DNA of 64,000 nt from Pseudomonadota bacterium (GTDB taxonomy: Bacteria > Pseudomonadota > Gammaproteobacteria > Burkholderiales > Thiobacteraceae), in the NCBI GenBank assembly GCA_021812385.1, contig JAKANO010000005.1, positions 124,001 to 188,000 on the forward strand, given 5' to 3'. Made by a program: the position numbers and the translations under genes. Shown here one piece after another: positions 13,329 to 22,685 of the stretch. The notes under the pieces were generated by a model, which did no database searches, was not told where the DNA came from, and saw nothing but the letters and a program-made list of their open reading frames with translations. Numbering within the stretch: the first letter of the stretch is position 1; the number at the start of each line of letters is the position of its first letter.

Positions 13329-13754
13329 ATGAGCGACCCCAGCGAATTGAAAAGCGTCGGCCTCAAAGCCACGCTGCCGCGCCTGAAAATCCTCAGCCTG
13401 TTCGAGACCAGCGACGAGCGCCACCTCACCGCCGAAGACATCTATCGCGTTTTGCTCAACGATCACGAAGACATCGGCCTGGCCACCGTGTACCGCGTGC
13501 TCACCCAGTTCGAGCAGGCCGGATTGCTGATCCGCCACCATTTTGAGAGCGGCAAGGCGGTGTTCGAGCTCAACAAGGGCGGCCATCACGACCATCTGGT
13601 GTGCCTGCAATGCGGCCGGGTGGAAGAGTTTTTTGATCCCGAAATCGAAAAACGCCAGGACCAGATCGCCAAGGAACGCGGCTTCACCATCCGCGAGCAC
13701 TCGATGTATCTGTATGTGGATTGCGCCAAGGCGCAGTGCCCGTATCGGACTTAG
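13329..13754 (+). CDS. fur: Ferric uptake regulator Fur
   Basis: A 141-residue metal-sensing repressor. The N-terminal winged helix (residues 1-80) includes [12 protein letters not shown] and the recognition helix [17 protein letters not shown]. The dimerisation domain has [11 protein letters not shown] (His86, His87, His89, Cys92, Cys95) and a second C-x4-C pair in DCAKAQC, both part of metal sites. Length is normal. It is divergent from bamE. A decayed second copy of its 3' part lies at 14542-14711, on the other side of the fecR-like gene. Confidence 0.98.
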   Translation: MSDPSELKSVGLKATLPRLKILSLFETSDERHLTAEDIYRVLLNDHEDIGLATVYRVLTQFEQAGLLIRHHFESGKAVFELNKGGHHDHLVCLQCGRVEEFFDPEIEKRQDQIAKERGFTIREHSMYLYVDCAKAQCPYRT

Positions 13755-13785
13755 AATCACAGCATCTTAGACAGGCAAAACCGCT

Positions 13786-14451
13786 TCACTTTCTGAACTC
13801 GCGTTCCCCCTCCCAGGCAACCGATTGCACGGCGGCATCATATTTTTGTTGCCCCCAGCGGATGGGCGCGGACGGCGCCATATCAGCCCCTTTCACGGTT
13901 ACGCCCTCGCCTGCACGAATAATTTCCACGCGCCCTGTAGCATTTTCCACATAGATTCCGGTGTTATCGAACAGCGCGACATCCAACGCATCGGAAAAAT
14001 AAAACCCCGCCCAAAAATCCGTCCCACGCACTCCCATCGTTACCACATTGGTCCTTAACGTAAAGTCGCGCCCTTTCAACTTTGCAATTGCACCGGTAAT
14101 CACGCGCATTGCCCCTTTCAGCAAGAATAAGCGCGCTTTTCCCTCGCCTGCCTGTTCCGAGTAACGGTAATCTTCGACTGTAAATACCGTGTAGGCTCCT
14201 AGCTTTAAAACACCACCGTCTGACATCTTCAAGCCCACACGCGCATTCTTTTTCGTCACGATACGGTCACCGACCAAGACTTGTTTGCCAACCGATAAAG
14301 CTTCAGTAAGCGCATTGCGCTGAACGCTTGCGCCTCCTTGAACATGGCTCACTATGCCCGCCACGGGCGATTCAGCGGCGCTCGCGCCCAAGGCCAACAA
14401 ACTGGCTATGGCAAACGTTAGACCTGCGATGAGATTTTTGATTAGGTTCAT
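13786..14451 (-). CDS. FecR-domain protein, exported
   Basis: A 221-residue protein with an N-terminal signal peptide (hydrophobic residues 7-23, cleavage near GASA-A) and a FecR-type beta-helical domain: VAGIVSHVQGGASVQ, VGKQVLVGDRIVTKKNARVGL, and TNVVTMGVRGTDFW with an Asp typical of the family. There is no separate anti-sigma N-terminal domain and no ECF sigma gene next to it, so it is more like the stand-alone periplasmic FecR proteins. It lies convergent to fur and is bracketed by intact fur and a partial fur copy, which suggests it arrived by a local rearrangement. Confidence 0.85.
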   Translation of the reverse strand: MNLIKNLIAGLTFAIASLLALGASAAESPVAGIVSHVQGGASVQRNALTEALSVGKQVLVGDRIVTKKNARVGLKMSDGGVLKLGAYTVFTVEDYRYSEQAGEGKARLFLLKGAMRVITGAIAKLKGRDFTLRTNVVTMGVRGTDFWAGFYFSDALDVALFDNTGIYVENATGRVEIIRAGEGVTVKGADMAPSAPIRWGQQKYDAAVQSVAWEGEREFRK

Positions 14452-14541
14452 TTAGAAACTCTCTGAAACTGTGTTAACGGTTAACGGAAATCATAAGGGG
14501 GGATGGAAATTAGAACAACTCCGACAACAGTATTGGGAGTT

Positions 14542-14711
14542 TGATCCGCCACCATTTCGAAAGTGGCAAGGCGGTGTTCGAGCTCAACAAGGGCGGCCAT
14601 CACGACCCTCTGGCGTGCCTGCAATGCGGCCGGGGGGAAGAGTTTTTCGACCCCGAAATCGAAAAACCCCAGGATCAGGTCGCCAAGGCAAGTGGTCCGT
14701 ATCGGACTTGA
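14542..14711 (+). pseudogene. Partial, decayed copy of the fur 3' region
   Basis: Starting at TGATCCGCCACCATTT, this stretch aligns with fur 13528-13754 in the same orientation and frame, ending with the same CGTATCGGACTT before a TGA stop. Relative to fur it lacks 57 bases (19 codons). The deletion ends lie exactly at two 8-base CGCCAAGG direct repeats in fur (13667-13674 and 13724-13731), of which only one remains here (14681-14688). The metal-site HHDHL has become HHDPL and no DNA-binding domain is present. A TAG stop is in frame 39 bases upstream. I call it a non-functional duplication remnant. Confidence 0.85.
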
Positions 14712-14728
14712 TGCTGGCAACTCCTGCA

Positions 14729-16516
14729 TCAAGTTTTGCGCCGCTGCACGCTGCGCAAATAAGCGCGCAACTTCGCCGGCCGCACCGGCTTATGCATTAG
14801 CGCATTGCCGCTGGCCTGGGCTTCGCGCAAGCGTTCGGGATCGGTGTCACCGGTCACGATAATCGCCGGGAGCACCATCCCAAATTTACGCCGCAGCGTC
14901 TCAATGGCCTGCGCTCCGGTCTTGCCCTCGCGCAAACGATAATCGCAAATAATGGCATGCGGCGCTTCGTGATTTTCCAACTTCTCCAGCGCCTCTTCCT
15001 CGGATACGGCCAAGATCGTTTCGCAACCCCAGCCTTGCAGCACTGCCTGCATACCCTCGCGCACCGCAGCTTCGTCGTCGATGACCAACACGCGCAATCC
15101 CGCAATGTCGCGCTGACCCAGATAGGGCGGCAGCGCTTCTGGATGCGCCATTGCAGCACGATCCCCCTTGGGAATCGCCAGTGTGAAACAGGACCCTTTG
15201 CCAAGCTGCGACTCCAACGCAATGCGATGCTGCAACAAAGCGGCTAGGCGTTTGACAATGGCAAGCCCTAAGCCCAGGCCTTTTGAATGATCGCGCTCGG
15301 GATTCGTGATTTGATAAAACTCACGAAATATATCCTCATGCTGGTCGCTGGCAATACCGACGCCGGTGTCGCGCACCGCAGCCAGCACCTCATCTCCTTG
15401 CTGCTTAAACAGCACTTCAATACCGCCGCTATTGGTATAGCGAATTGCATTGCTGATGAGGTTGCGCAGCATGGTTTCGAGCAGAATACGGTCACTGAGG
15501 ACCAGCAGATCGCCCTCGGTCTTCACGGAAAAAGACAAACCTTTGGCCTGCGCTTGTGGCGCATACTCGGCCTCCAATACTTCAATCAAGTTTTGCAGCT
15601 CAAAATGCGTCTTGTCCGGCTTAATAATATTGGCATCTAACTTGGAAATATCCAGCAGCGAGACCAGCAACTGATTCAAGGCTTCAATCGAGCGCCCCAT
15701 GTCGTCGAGCAATGCCAGCGCCTTGCTCTCGTGCAACTCCTGGCGCAGTGCATGGGCAAACAAGGTCAGCGCTTGCACCGGTTGCCGCAAATCATGACTG
15801 GCGGATGCCAAAAAACGCGTCTTGTCGCGGTTGGCGGCCTCGGCTTTTTCTTTCTCGGCGCGCAATTGCTCCACTAAGTCCAGGTTCTCGAAGCGCAGCC
15901 GGATCGACGCCAGCGCTTCATCGCGTGCGTTTTGCGCCACATGCACCAAGATCACCACGCCCATGATCAAGTTGATAATTAGTCCCTCGTAGGCCGCTTC
16001 GTTGGCCAGCAGCATGCTCAGGATCATCAGCGAAAATGTCGGTATCAGGAGCGCATAGTAGCTTTCGATCCAGTACGCATGAAAGGTAATGGAGCGGATG
16101 CTCAGCACTACCACCACGACCAGGATGAACACTTGCAAGGACGTTGAATCCGGCACAAAAAACAGCAGGCTGGCCCCGCCCCAAATAACGCCAGTGGCGA
16201 ATGAAACATAAGTGTAGTAACGGCCCCAGCGCGGCGCTTCCGCCGGCGTTGGGCGCTGCCGCAGGTAAAGCTTGACCAGCGCCAACCCGGAAAAAATGTG
16301 CAGGTAAGCCACCACGCACCAGCCGATCAACAGCGCCGGGTTGATATGCCCCCACATCACCCAGACGGTGGTGACCGGCATCAAGGAAAACACCAGCCCT
16401 ACACGCGACAAGCTGCGATACAGAATATCGATGCCCTGTGCCGTAATTTGCTGCGTGTAGGAATCTGCTGCGCTCGACCCGGAGGGGTTCAGCATTTTAG
16501 TCAGGAAGTTATTCAA
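14729..16516 (-). CDS. Membrane hybrid sensor histidine kinase with C-terminal receiver
   Basis: A 595-residue protein with about six membrane segments in residues 38-193 (no large periplasmic loop), a short coiled-coil, a HisKA domain with the phosphoacceptor His241 in SASHDLRQP, and an HATPase domain with N-box NLISNAIRYT, DTGVGI and GLGLGLAIV. A REC domain (about 470-590) has VLVIDDE, the phosphoacceptor Asp in IICDYRL, and a Lys in LMHKPVRP. It belongs to the HDLRQP class of hybrid kinases with an MASE-like membrane sensor. No dedicated output regulator is adjacent. It lies between recN and the fur remnant, in a segment inserted into the usual fur/recN neighbourhood. Confidence 0.92.
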   Translation of the reverse strand: MNNFLTKMLNPSGSSAADSYTQQITAQGIDILYRSLSRVGLVFSLMPVTTVWVMWGHINPALLIGWCVVAYLHIFSGLALVKLYLRQRPTPAEAPRWGRYYTYVSFATGVIWGGASLLFFVPDSTSLQVFILVVVVVLSIRSITFHAYWIESYYALLIPTFSLMILSMLLANEAAYEGLIINLIMGVVILVHVAQNARDEALASIRLRFENLDLVEQLRAEKEKAEAANRDKTRFLASASHDLRQPVQALTLFAHALRQELHESKALALLDDMGRSIEALNQLLVSLLDISKLDANIIKPDKTHFELQNLIEVLEAEYAPQAQAKGLSFSVKTEGDLLVLSDRILLETMLRNLISNAIRYTNSGGIEVLFKQQGDEVLAAVRDTGVGIASDQHEDIFREFYQITNPERDHSKGLGLGLAIVKRLAALLQHRIALESQLGKGSCFTLAIPKGDRAAMAHPEALPPYLGQRDIAGLRVLVIDDEAAVREGMQAVLQGWGCETILAVSEEEALEKLENHEAPHAIICDYRLREGKTGAQAIETLRRKFGMVLPAIIVTGDTDPERLREAQASGNALMHKPVRPAKLRAYLRSVQRRKT

Positions 16517-16549
16517 TGGAGGCCGCCTTCCAACAAATGAAAGCCAGGA

Positions 16550-18208
16550 TTAGTGCCGCGCCAACATCTCCGCCGCATGCGCGCGGGTTTTCTCGGTAAT
16601 TTCCACCCCGCCCAGCATGCGCGCAATTTCTTCCACGCGCGCCTGTTTATCCAGGGGTGCGATCCGCGACAGGGTCGCGCCGTTTTTGCTTTCTTTGGAT
16701 ACGCGCAAGTGATGGTGGCCTTGGGCCGCGACTTGCGGTAAATGGGTAATGCACAATACTTGGTGATGCGCGCCTAAATCCTTGAGCAGCCCGCCGACGA
16801 TCTCGGCCACGCCGCCGCCGATGCCGACATCGACTTCATCGAAAATCAGCGTGGGCACCGCGGCCACATCTATCGTCGCAACTTGAATCGCCAGGCTGAT
16901 ACGCGACAATTCGCCGCCGGAGGCCACTTTGGCCAGCGGCTTGGGCGCCATGCCGGCATGTGCCGCGACCAGGAAATCTACGTTCTCATAACCATAACTC
17001 GCGCCCTCGGGCACGGGGTTCAGCGCCACTTCGAACACGCCGCCGGCCATGGCCAGTTGCTGTAGCGTGGCGCTGACTTTTTGGCTGAGTTTTTTTGCGG
17101 CTTGTTTGCGCCCGGCGGAGAGTTTTTTCGCCAGCTCGTCGAAGCGGGATTTCGCCGCCTGCTCTTTGCGCACCAAGGCTTCCGGGTCTGCGGTTTCGAT
17201 CAGCGCGGCGAGGCGCGTATTCGCCGTCTCCAACAGGTCCGGCAACTGCTCGGGCGCAACGCGATATTTGCGCGCGGCGCTGTGAATGGCGTTGAGGCGC
17301 TGCTCGCAGTCGTTCAGCCGCTCGGGATCGAGATCGAGTTTTTGCAGGTAATGGTTCAGGCTGTGCGCCGCTTCCTGCAATTGAATCTCGGCCGGCTCCA
17401 GCAGTTCAATGGTTTCCTTCAAGCCGCTATCGTATTCGCGCAGTTGATTCAGCTTGGACAGCAAAGCCGCCAGCTGGGAGATCAGCGAGGCATCGTTCTC
17501 GGACAGGATTTCGACGCCGTAGCGCGCGCCGTCGATGAGGCTCACGGCATTGGACAGTCGCGCATGTTCATTCAGTAGTGCTTGCCATTCCTCGGCGCTG
17601 AAATTCAGACCGGCGAGTTCTTTCACACGCCATTCCAAATCTTCGCGCTCTTGGGCCAGCGCGACGGCATTGCTCTCGCCCGCTTCGCGCTGCTGTTTGA
17701 GTTCTTGCCAAGCGCGATATACCTCGGAAACTTGACGCTGCGACTCCGCCAAGCCACCGTAGCCGTCGAGCAAGGCGCGTTGTGCCGCTGCGCGCAACAG
17801 CGATTGATGTGCGTGCTGGCCGTGGATATCCACCAGCCATTCGCCCGCCTCGCGCAACTGCTGCAAGGTAGCGGCGTGACCGTTGATGAAAGCACGCGAG
17901 CGGCCATTGCTATCGACCACACGGCGCAACAGGCACTCGCCATCCTCGTTCGCCAGATCGTTTTCACTCAACCAAGTTTGCAGGAGCGGCAATTGGGATA
18001 CATCGAATTGCGCCGCCAGCTCGGCGCGCTCGCAACCGGCGCGCACCACGCTGGCCTCGCCACGATCACCCAAGACCAGCGCCAAGGCGTCGATCAGGAT
18101 CGACTTGCCGGCGCCGGTCTCGCCGGTGAGCACGGTGAAGCTGGATGCAAATTCGAGCTCGACGCGATCGACGATGACGAAATCCTTGACGGAGAGATGC
18201 AGCAGCAC
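16550..18208 (-). CDS. recN: DNA repair protein RecN
   Basis: A 552-residue SMC-like ATPase used in recombinational repair of double-strand breaks. The N-terminal half has Walker A GETGAGKS near residue 30 and IDIHGQHAHQ near 130. A central coiled-coil with hinge follows. The C-terminal half has the signature ASGGELSRISLAIQ and Walker B TLIFDEVDVGIGG. Length is normal. It follows nadK on the same strand (89-base gap containing repeats), the common nadK-recN pairing. Confidence 0.98.
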   Translation of the reverse strand: MLLHLSVKDFVIVDRVELEFASSFTVLTGETGAGKSILIDALALVLGDRGEASVVRAGCERAELAAQFDVSQLPLLQTWLSENDLANEDGECLLRRVVDSNGRSRAFINGHAATLQQLREAGEWLVDIHGQHAHQSLLRAAAQRALLDGYGGLAESQRQVSEVYRAWQELKQQREAGESNAVALAQEREDLEWRVKELAGLNFSAEEWQALLNEHARLSNAVSLIDGARYGVEILSENDASLISQLAALLSKLNQLREYDSGLKETIELLEPAEIQLQEAAHSLNHYLQKLDLDPERLNDCEQRLNAIHSAARKYRVAPEQLPDLLETANTRLAALIETADPEALVRKEQAAKSRFDELAKKLSAGRKQAAKKLSQKVSATLQQLAMAGGVFEVALNPVPEGASYGYENVDFLVAAHAGMAPKPLAKVASGGELSRISLAIQVATIDVAAVPTLIFDEVDVGIGGGVAEIVGGLLKDLGAHHQVLCITHLPQVAAQGHHHLRVSKESKNGATLSRIAPLDKQARVEEIARMLGGVEITEKTRAHAAEMLARH

Positions 18209-18228
18209 GGTATGTATATCCTAATCCG

Positions 18229-18248
18229 GGCGAGACATGCCTCGCCCC
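18229..18248. repeat. Near-perfect palindrome GGGCGAGACATGCCTCGCCC
   Basis: A second copy, one base different within the palindrome, of the element at 6219-6238, again followed by CTAC. It occupies the nadK-recN gap. Confidence 0.8.
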
Positions 18249-18260
18249 TACAAATGCTTT

Positions 18261-18298
18261 TACCTGACGCCTGAATCCCGACGCCCGACGCCTGTTTT
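18261..18298. repeat. GACGCC-rich low-complexity stretch
   Basis: Repeats of CTGACGCCTGA, CCGACGCC and CGACGCCTG lie in the nadK-recN gap immediately after the palindrome and end at the nadK stop codon. The degenerate-repeat style resembles the gaps at 3158, 20275 and 28067. Confidence 0.55.
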
Positions 18299-19175
18299 AA
18301 AGCTTTTCGCCCCAATGCAGCTTCTGCCGCAGCATGTCGTAATAGCTATGGCCGCGCGGACGCAGCAGCAACAAGGAGTTTTCAGAACGGCGCACCCGCA
18401 CGCGATCGCCCGGCTTCAATTCCAAACGGCGCTGGCCGTCGAAGTTGGCGTTGCAATCGTCCGCATGACTCACCAGCACTTCAACCTCGGCGTGGCTATT
18501 CACCGCAATCGGGCGATTGCTCAAGGTATGCGGGCAAATCGGCACCAACACCATGGCTTCCAGCGTGGGGTGCAGAATCGGCCCGCCGGCGGACAGTGCA
18601 TACGCGGTAGAACCCGTCGGCGATGCGATCACCAGACCGTCGGAACGCTGGCTGTACACAAATTGGCCATCGATAAACACCTCGGTCTCGATCAAGCGCC
18701 CGGTCGCACCCTTGCTCACCACCACATCGTTGAAGGCGCGTCCATGAAATACCGGCTCGCCTTCACCGTCGCGCTCGACGGTAATATCCAGCAGGAAGCG
18801 ATTCTCGGTGGTGAATTCGCCGGCGAGCATTTCTTCCAGCGTCTCCAACATGGTATCCACCGACACATCGGTCAGAAAACCCAGCCGCCCCTGATTCACG
18901 CCGACTACGGCAATATCGTAATCCGCGAGAATGCGCGCGACATTCAGCATGGTGCCGTCGCCGCCGAGCACGATCGCCAGATCCGCCACCTTGCCGATAT
19001 CCACCAAGCGCGCAGAATCGAAGCCGGGGATGCCCATGCGGTCGGCGGTTTGCACCGTGAACAGAACCTTACAACCCTTGTTCTCGAGAAACTCGGCCAG
19101 ACGCACGATCGGGCCGCTGATCTCGTGGGCGTTGTATTTGCCGATCAAGGCAACGGTTTGAAAGGGGAAACGCAT
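18297..19175 (-). CDS. nadK: NAD kinase
   Basis: A 292-residue cytoplasmic enzyme that phosphorylates NAD to NADP. It shows the family motifs GGDGTMLN (about residues 69-76), NQGRLGFLTD, and TGSTAYALSAGGPILHP. I start at ATG 19175 (MRFPFQTVALIGKYN), which gives the normal length; the frame stays open 14 codons upstream but those codons run into the hrcA promoter gap. It is divergent from hrcA and upstream of recN. Confidence 0.97.
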   Translation of the reverse strand: MRFPFQTVALIGKYNAHEISGPIVRLAEFLENKGCKVLFTVQTADRMGIPGFDSARLVDIGKVADLAIVLGGDGTMLNVARILADYDIAVVGVNQGRLGFLTDVSVDTMLETLEEMLAGEFTTENRFLLDITVERDGEGEPVFHGRAFNDVVVSKGATGRLIETEVFIDGQFVYSQRSDGLVIASPTGSTAYALSAGGPILHPTLEAMVLVPICPHTLSNRPIAVNSHAEVEVLVSHADDCNANFDGQRRLELKPGDRVRVRRSENSLLLLRPRGHSYYDMLRQKLHWGEKL

Positions 19176-19254
19176 GATGCCGGGATTATAAGGCTTTTTG
19201 GAAGCGCGCATGAACACCCCTACCCTAATCCGTCGAAATCAGTACAATGAAGCC

Positions 19255-20271
19255 ATGCTCGATAAACGCTCGCAATTGCTGCTGAAGACCCTGGTGGAAC
19301 GCTACATTGCCGAAGGCCAACCGGTGGGCTCGCGCACGCTCTCCAAATATTCCGGACTGGATTTAAGCCCGGCAACCATCCGCAACGTGATGGCGGATTT
19401 GGAAGAACTGGGCTTTATCGTCAGCCCGCACACTTCCGCCGGGCGCATCCCCACGCCGCGCGGCTACCGCTTGTTTGTCGATACCTTGCTCACGGTGCAA
19501 ACGCTGGGGTCAGGTGAAATTCAGCAGCTGGAATCCCAGCTCAATGTTTCCGAGCCGCAGCGCTTGATCACCTCCGCCGCGCGCCTGGTGTCAGACCTCA
19601 CCCAGTTTGCCGGCGTGGTGCTGGCCTCCAAGCGCGCCAGTGCGATTCGCCATATTGAATTTTTGAATTTGTCCGAACAGCGCATTTTGATGATCCTGGT
19701 CGCCACCGACGGCACGGTGCAAAACCGCATCTTGATGCCGGGCCAATCCTACAGCCCTTCCGAATTGATCGAAGCCGCCAATTTCTTCAATCAGCAATAC
19801 GCCGGCCGCACGCTGGATCAAGTCAAAGAATCGATCCAGGACGAATTGAAGCAACTGCGCCAAGAAACGACCAGCCTCATGACCGCCGCGCTCGAAGCCG
19901 GTACCGAGGCCTTTAGCGAAACGCAAGAGCAGTACATCATCACCGGCGAAGGCAAGCTGCTCAACGTGCACGACCTCTCCAGCAACATGGACCAATTGCG
20001 CAAGCTGTTCGCCCTGTTCGAACAGAAAACCGCGCTGATGCAATTGCTCGCTGTGGGCCAGCGCGGCGAAGGCGTGCAAATTTTTATCGGCGGCGAATCC
20101 GGCGCCATGCCGCTCGACGAATGCAGCGTGGTCACCGCGCCGTATGAAGTCAACGGCCAAGTCATCGGCACCGTCGGCGTCATCGGCCCGACGCGCATGG
20201 CCTACGACCGCGTGATCCCGATCGTGGATATCACGGCGAAGCTGCTGTCGAGCGCGCTTTCGTACCATTAA
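19255..20271 (+). CDS. hrcA: Heat-inducible transcription repressor HrcA
   Basis: A 338-residue repressor that binds CIRCE elements and depends on GroEL for activity. The N-terminal winged helix reads [20 protein letters not shown], then [19 protein letters not shown] and [16 protein letters not shown], all typical. The GAF-like domain and C-terminal [16 protein letters not shown] follow. The frame opens upstream at 19198, but family starts correspond to ATG 19255. No CIRCE palindrome is visible upstream of hrcA, grpE, dnaK or dnaJ here, so its targets (normally groES-groEL) must be outside the window. Confidence 0.97.
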   Translation: MLDKRSQLLLKTLVERYIAEGQPVGSRTLSKYSGLDLSPATIRNVMADLEELGFIVSPHTSAGRIPTPRGYRLFVDTLLTVQTLGSGEIQQLESQLNVSEPQRLITSAARLVSDLTQFAGVVLASKRASAIRHIEFLNLSEQRILMILVATDGTVQNRILMPGQSYSPSELIEAANFFNQQYAGRTLDQVKESIQDELKQLRQETTSLMTAALEAGTEAFSETQEQYIITGEGKLLNVHDLSSNMDQLRKLFALFEQKTALMQLLAVGQRGEGVQIFIGGESGAMPLDECSVVTAPYEVNGQVIGTVGVIGPTRMAYDRVIPIVDITAKLLSSALSYH

Positions 20272-20274
20272 GAC

Positions 20275-20341
20275 GTGATTGGGTGAACGGTCATTGCATT
20301 GCTTCCAATCACCTAATCGCCTAATTACCCAATCACCTAAA
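20275..20341. repeat. Low-complexity palindrome of GTGATTGGG/CCCAATCAC units
   Basis: GTGATTGGGT (20275-20284) is the inverse of ACCCAATCAC near 20328-20337, with a second shorter inverse CCAATCAC near 20305-20312, and repeated AATCRCCTAA units between. It fills the hrcA-hemH gap. It is the same type of element as those at 3158 and 28021. Confidence 0.7.
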
Positions 20342-20352
20342 TACCGCGCATC

Positions 20353-21453
20353 ATGCCTCGCTATTTGACCGAACCCCCACACACCCACGGCAGCATTCCC
20401 AAGCTCGGCATCTTGCTGATTAATCTTGGCACGCCTGATGCGCCCAGCGCCGCCGCACTACGCCCGTATCTCAAGGAATTTCTATCCGACCCGCGCGTAA
20501 TCGAGATCCCGCGTTTGGTGTGGTGGCCGATTTTAAACTTGGTCATTCTTAACACGCGCCCGAAAAAGTCCGCGGAAAAATATGCGCAGATTTGGACCCC
20601 AGAAGGCTCGCCGCTGTTCGTGCACACGCAAAACCAAGCCAAGCTGCTGCAAGGCTATCTGGGTGAACGCACGCGCACGCCGTTCGTCGTGGATTTCGCC
20701 ATGCGTTATGGCCAGCCCAGCGTGCAAAGCGTTATGGAAAAACTCAAAGCCCAAGGCTGCGACCGCATCTTGGTGATCCCGCTCTACCCGCAATATGCGG
20801 CAAGCTCGACCGGCAGCGCGCTGGATGCCGTATTCGCCGCGCTGGGGAAAATGCGCAACTTGCCCGCCCTGCGCGTGGTCAAGCATTATCACGACGACCC
20901 CGGCTACATCGCCGCACTGGCGCAAAGCATCAACGACTACTGGATGCAAAATGGCCGCCCGGACAAACTGGTGATGAGCTTCCACGGCGTACCGCGTTTC
21001 TCCCTGGATAAAGGCGACCCCTATCACTGCGAATGCCAAAAGACCGGGCGCTTGCTCGCGGAGCGATTAGGCCTCCAGCCTGAGCAATACACCCTCACTT
21101 TCCAATCGCGCTTCGGCCGCGCCGAATGGCTCAAACCCTACACCCAAGCCACGCTGGAAGAATTAGGGCGCAACCACACGCAGCGCGTGGATGTGGTGTG
21201 CCCTGGATTTGTGGCGGATTGCCTGGAAACCTTGGAAGAAATCGCCATGGAATGCCGCAGCGCTTTCCTCACCAGCGGCGGCAAGGAATTCCACTACATC
21301 CCCTGCCTCAACGAGCGCCCCGATTGGATGCGCGCCCTCACCGACATCGCGCTCGACAACCTCAACGGCTGGCTGGTGAATGACCCCGCGCAACTCAAGC
21401 AAAATGCCGAATTGTCGCGCGCCCGCGCCGTGGGCTTGGGAGCAAAAGATTAG
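20353..21453 (+). CDS. hemH: Ferrochelatase
   Basis: A 366-residue enzyme inserting Fe(II) into protoporphyrin IX, the last step of heme synthesis. The catalytic histidine is in VMSFHGVP (near residue 215) and the conserved acid in [15 protein letters not shown] (near residue 290). The N-terminus carries [14 protein letters not shown]. It follows hrcA on the same strand, a common betaproteobacterial pairing. Length is as expected for the proteobacterial form. Confidence 0.97.
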   Translation: MPRYLTEPPHTHGSIPKLGILLINLGTPDAPSAAALRPYLKEFLSDPRVIEIPRLVWWPILNLVILNTRPKKSAEKYAQIWTPEGSPLFVHTQNQAKLLQGYLGERTRTPFVVDFAMRYGQPSVQSVMEKLKAQGCDRILVIPLYPQYAASSTGSALDAVFAALGKMRNLPALRVVKHYHDDPGYIAALAQSINDYWMQNGRPDKLVMSFHGVPRFSLDKGDPYHCECQKTGRLLAERLGLQPEQYTLTFQSRFGRAEWLKPYTQATLEELGRNHTQRVDVVCPGFVADCLETLEEIAMECRSAFLTSGGKEFHYIPCLNERPDWMRALTDIALDNLNGWLVNDPAQLKQNAELSRARAVGLGAKD

Positions 21454-21470
21454 GTAAAACAGCTTACAGC

Positions 21471-22685
21471 TTACTGCGCGCGCCCGAAGCTGTAGCGTAT
21501 TTTCGAAGGACTGTTGAGGTCCGCCTTTTCCACCCAAGCCAGATGCAAATTTCCCGCTTCGTCCATCGCTAGACTCGGATCGGATTGCACGCCCGGACCC
21601 GAGGCGCCAGGCACCGCGAGGTCGTCGCTCCACCCGTCGGCATTGCGCCAGGATAACCACACATCGGGCGTGCCGTCGCGATCGTCGTCCCACACGACGG
21701 CGACGCGACCCGCGCGATTGGCGGCAACGGCCGGATGCCACTGCGCGATGTTGTTGCCGAATTCGTCCTGCACTTTTTCGTTGGCGCCGAAGTTGAAATT
21801 CGGGCTGCGCGCAAAGCCGCCATACACGTCGTAGCCGGACTGAAAGTCGCGCTTATCCGACCATACCGCAGCCACGCCATCGCGCCCTTGCGCCGCCAAG
21901 GCCACGCGCATGACGCCCGTGCCGCGACCAAAGCCGAAAGCCTGTCCGCGCCACAGCGCTTCGTTCAGCGGTTGCGGCGGCGCAATACGCGCGCCGCCAT
22001 ATTTGGAGAGCGCGGAATAAAGCCGCGTATGGCCGCCGCGCCGGTCTTCCCACGCCACGACGGCCCTGCCAGCGGATTCCACCGCGATGCTGGGATAGGA
22101 CTGATCGCCCAGTGCGCTTGCATCCACCGTCACCGCATGCGCGGAGTGGATGCCGCCCTGCGCCGTCACGCTCAAGCGCGCCAGTTTGATTTGCCAATAG
22201 CGCGCGCCTTGCTCCGACCACACCGCATACAAATCGCCGCGCGCGGCGTAGCCCAAGCTCGCCTGCGTACCTGGCCCCGCGCTGAGCGCGCGCGGCGCAG
22301 CGAGGGCGGCGGATTTTGCCGCGAGGCTGCGCACCCAAACGCGGCCCCCCTCTTCCCAGGCCAATGCAAAACGGCCGCCATCCAAGCCGACGACCGCAGG
22401 CTCGGCGGCTTCCTGTTGCGCGCTCACTTGGAGCGCGTCGCTAAACTTCGGTTGGCCCGGCGCTTTCAGCGCCACATAGCAGCGCGGCACGCCATCGCGG
22501 TTGTCTTCCCAGGTCACAGCCACCCAGCCTGCCGAGACGGCAATACTCTTGCGCCCCGCCGACTCGATATGCACAAACACGCCTTGCGCGGCATCCCCGC
22601 TAACGGCAATCGGCGGTTCAAATTCCCAAGGCGCCGCTTGTACGTTGGCGCAGCACAGCAGCGCGCAAAAAAGCAGCGCGCGCAT
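21471..22685 (-). CDS. Exported beta-propeller-like protein with WEDxRDG repeats
   Basis: A 404-residue protein with a cleavable signal peptide (MRALLFCALLCCANVQA) and at least five repeats containing a pattern such as VAVTWEDNRDG, VVAWEDRRGG, AAVWSDKRD, VVWDDDRDG and LAWVEK. This W-x-D-x-R-D-G pattern resembles the Asp-box/BNR blades of sialidase-type propellers. No catalytic residues are evident, so a binding or scaffold role is more likely than hydrolysis. Its start overlaps the stop of the upstream thioredoxin-like gene in a TGATG, so the two are translationally coupled. Confidence 0.7.
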   Translation of the reverse strand: MRALLFCALLCCANVQAAPWEFEPPIAVSGDAAQGVFVHIESAGRKSIAVSAGWVAVTWEDNRDGVPRCYVALKAPGQPKFSDALQVSAQQEAAEPAVVGLDGGRFALAWEEGGRVWVRSLAAKSAALAAPRALSAGPGTQASLGYAARGDLYAVWSEQGARYWQIKLARLSVTAQGGIHSAHAVTVDASALGDQSYPSIAVESAGRAVVAWEDRRGGHTRLYSALSKYGGARIAPPQPLNEALWRGQAFGFGRGTGVMRVALAAQGRDGVAAVWSDKRDFQSGYDVYGGFARSPNFNFGANEKVQDEFGNNIAQWHPAVAANRAGRVAVVWDDDRDGTPDVWLSWRNADGWSDDLAVPGASGPGVQSDPSLAMDEAGNLHLAWVEKADLNSPSKIRYSFGRAQ

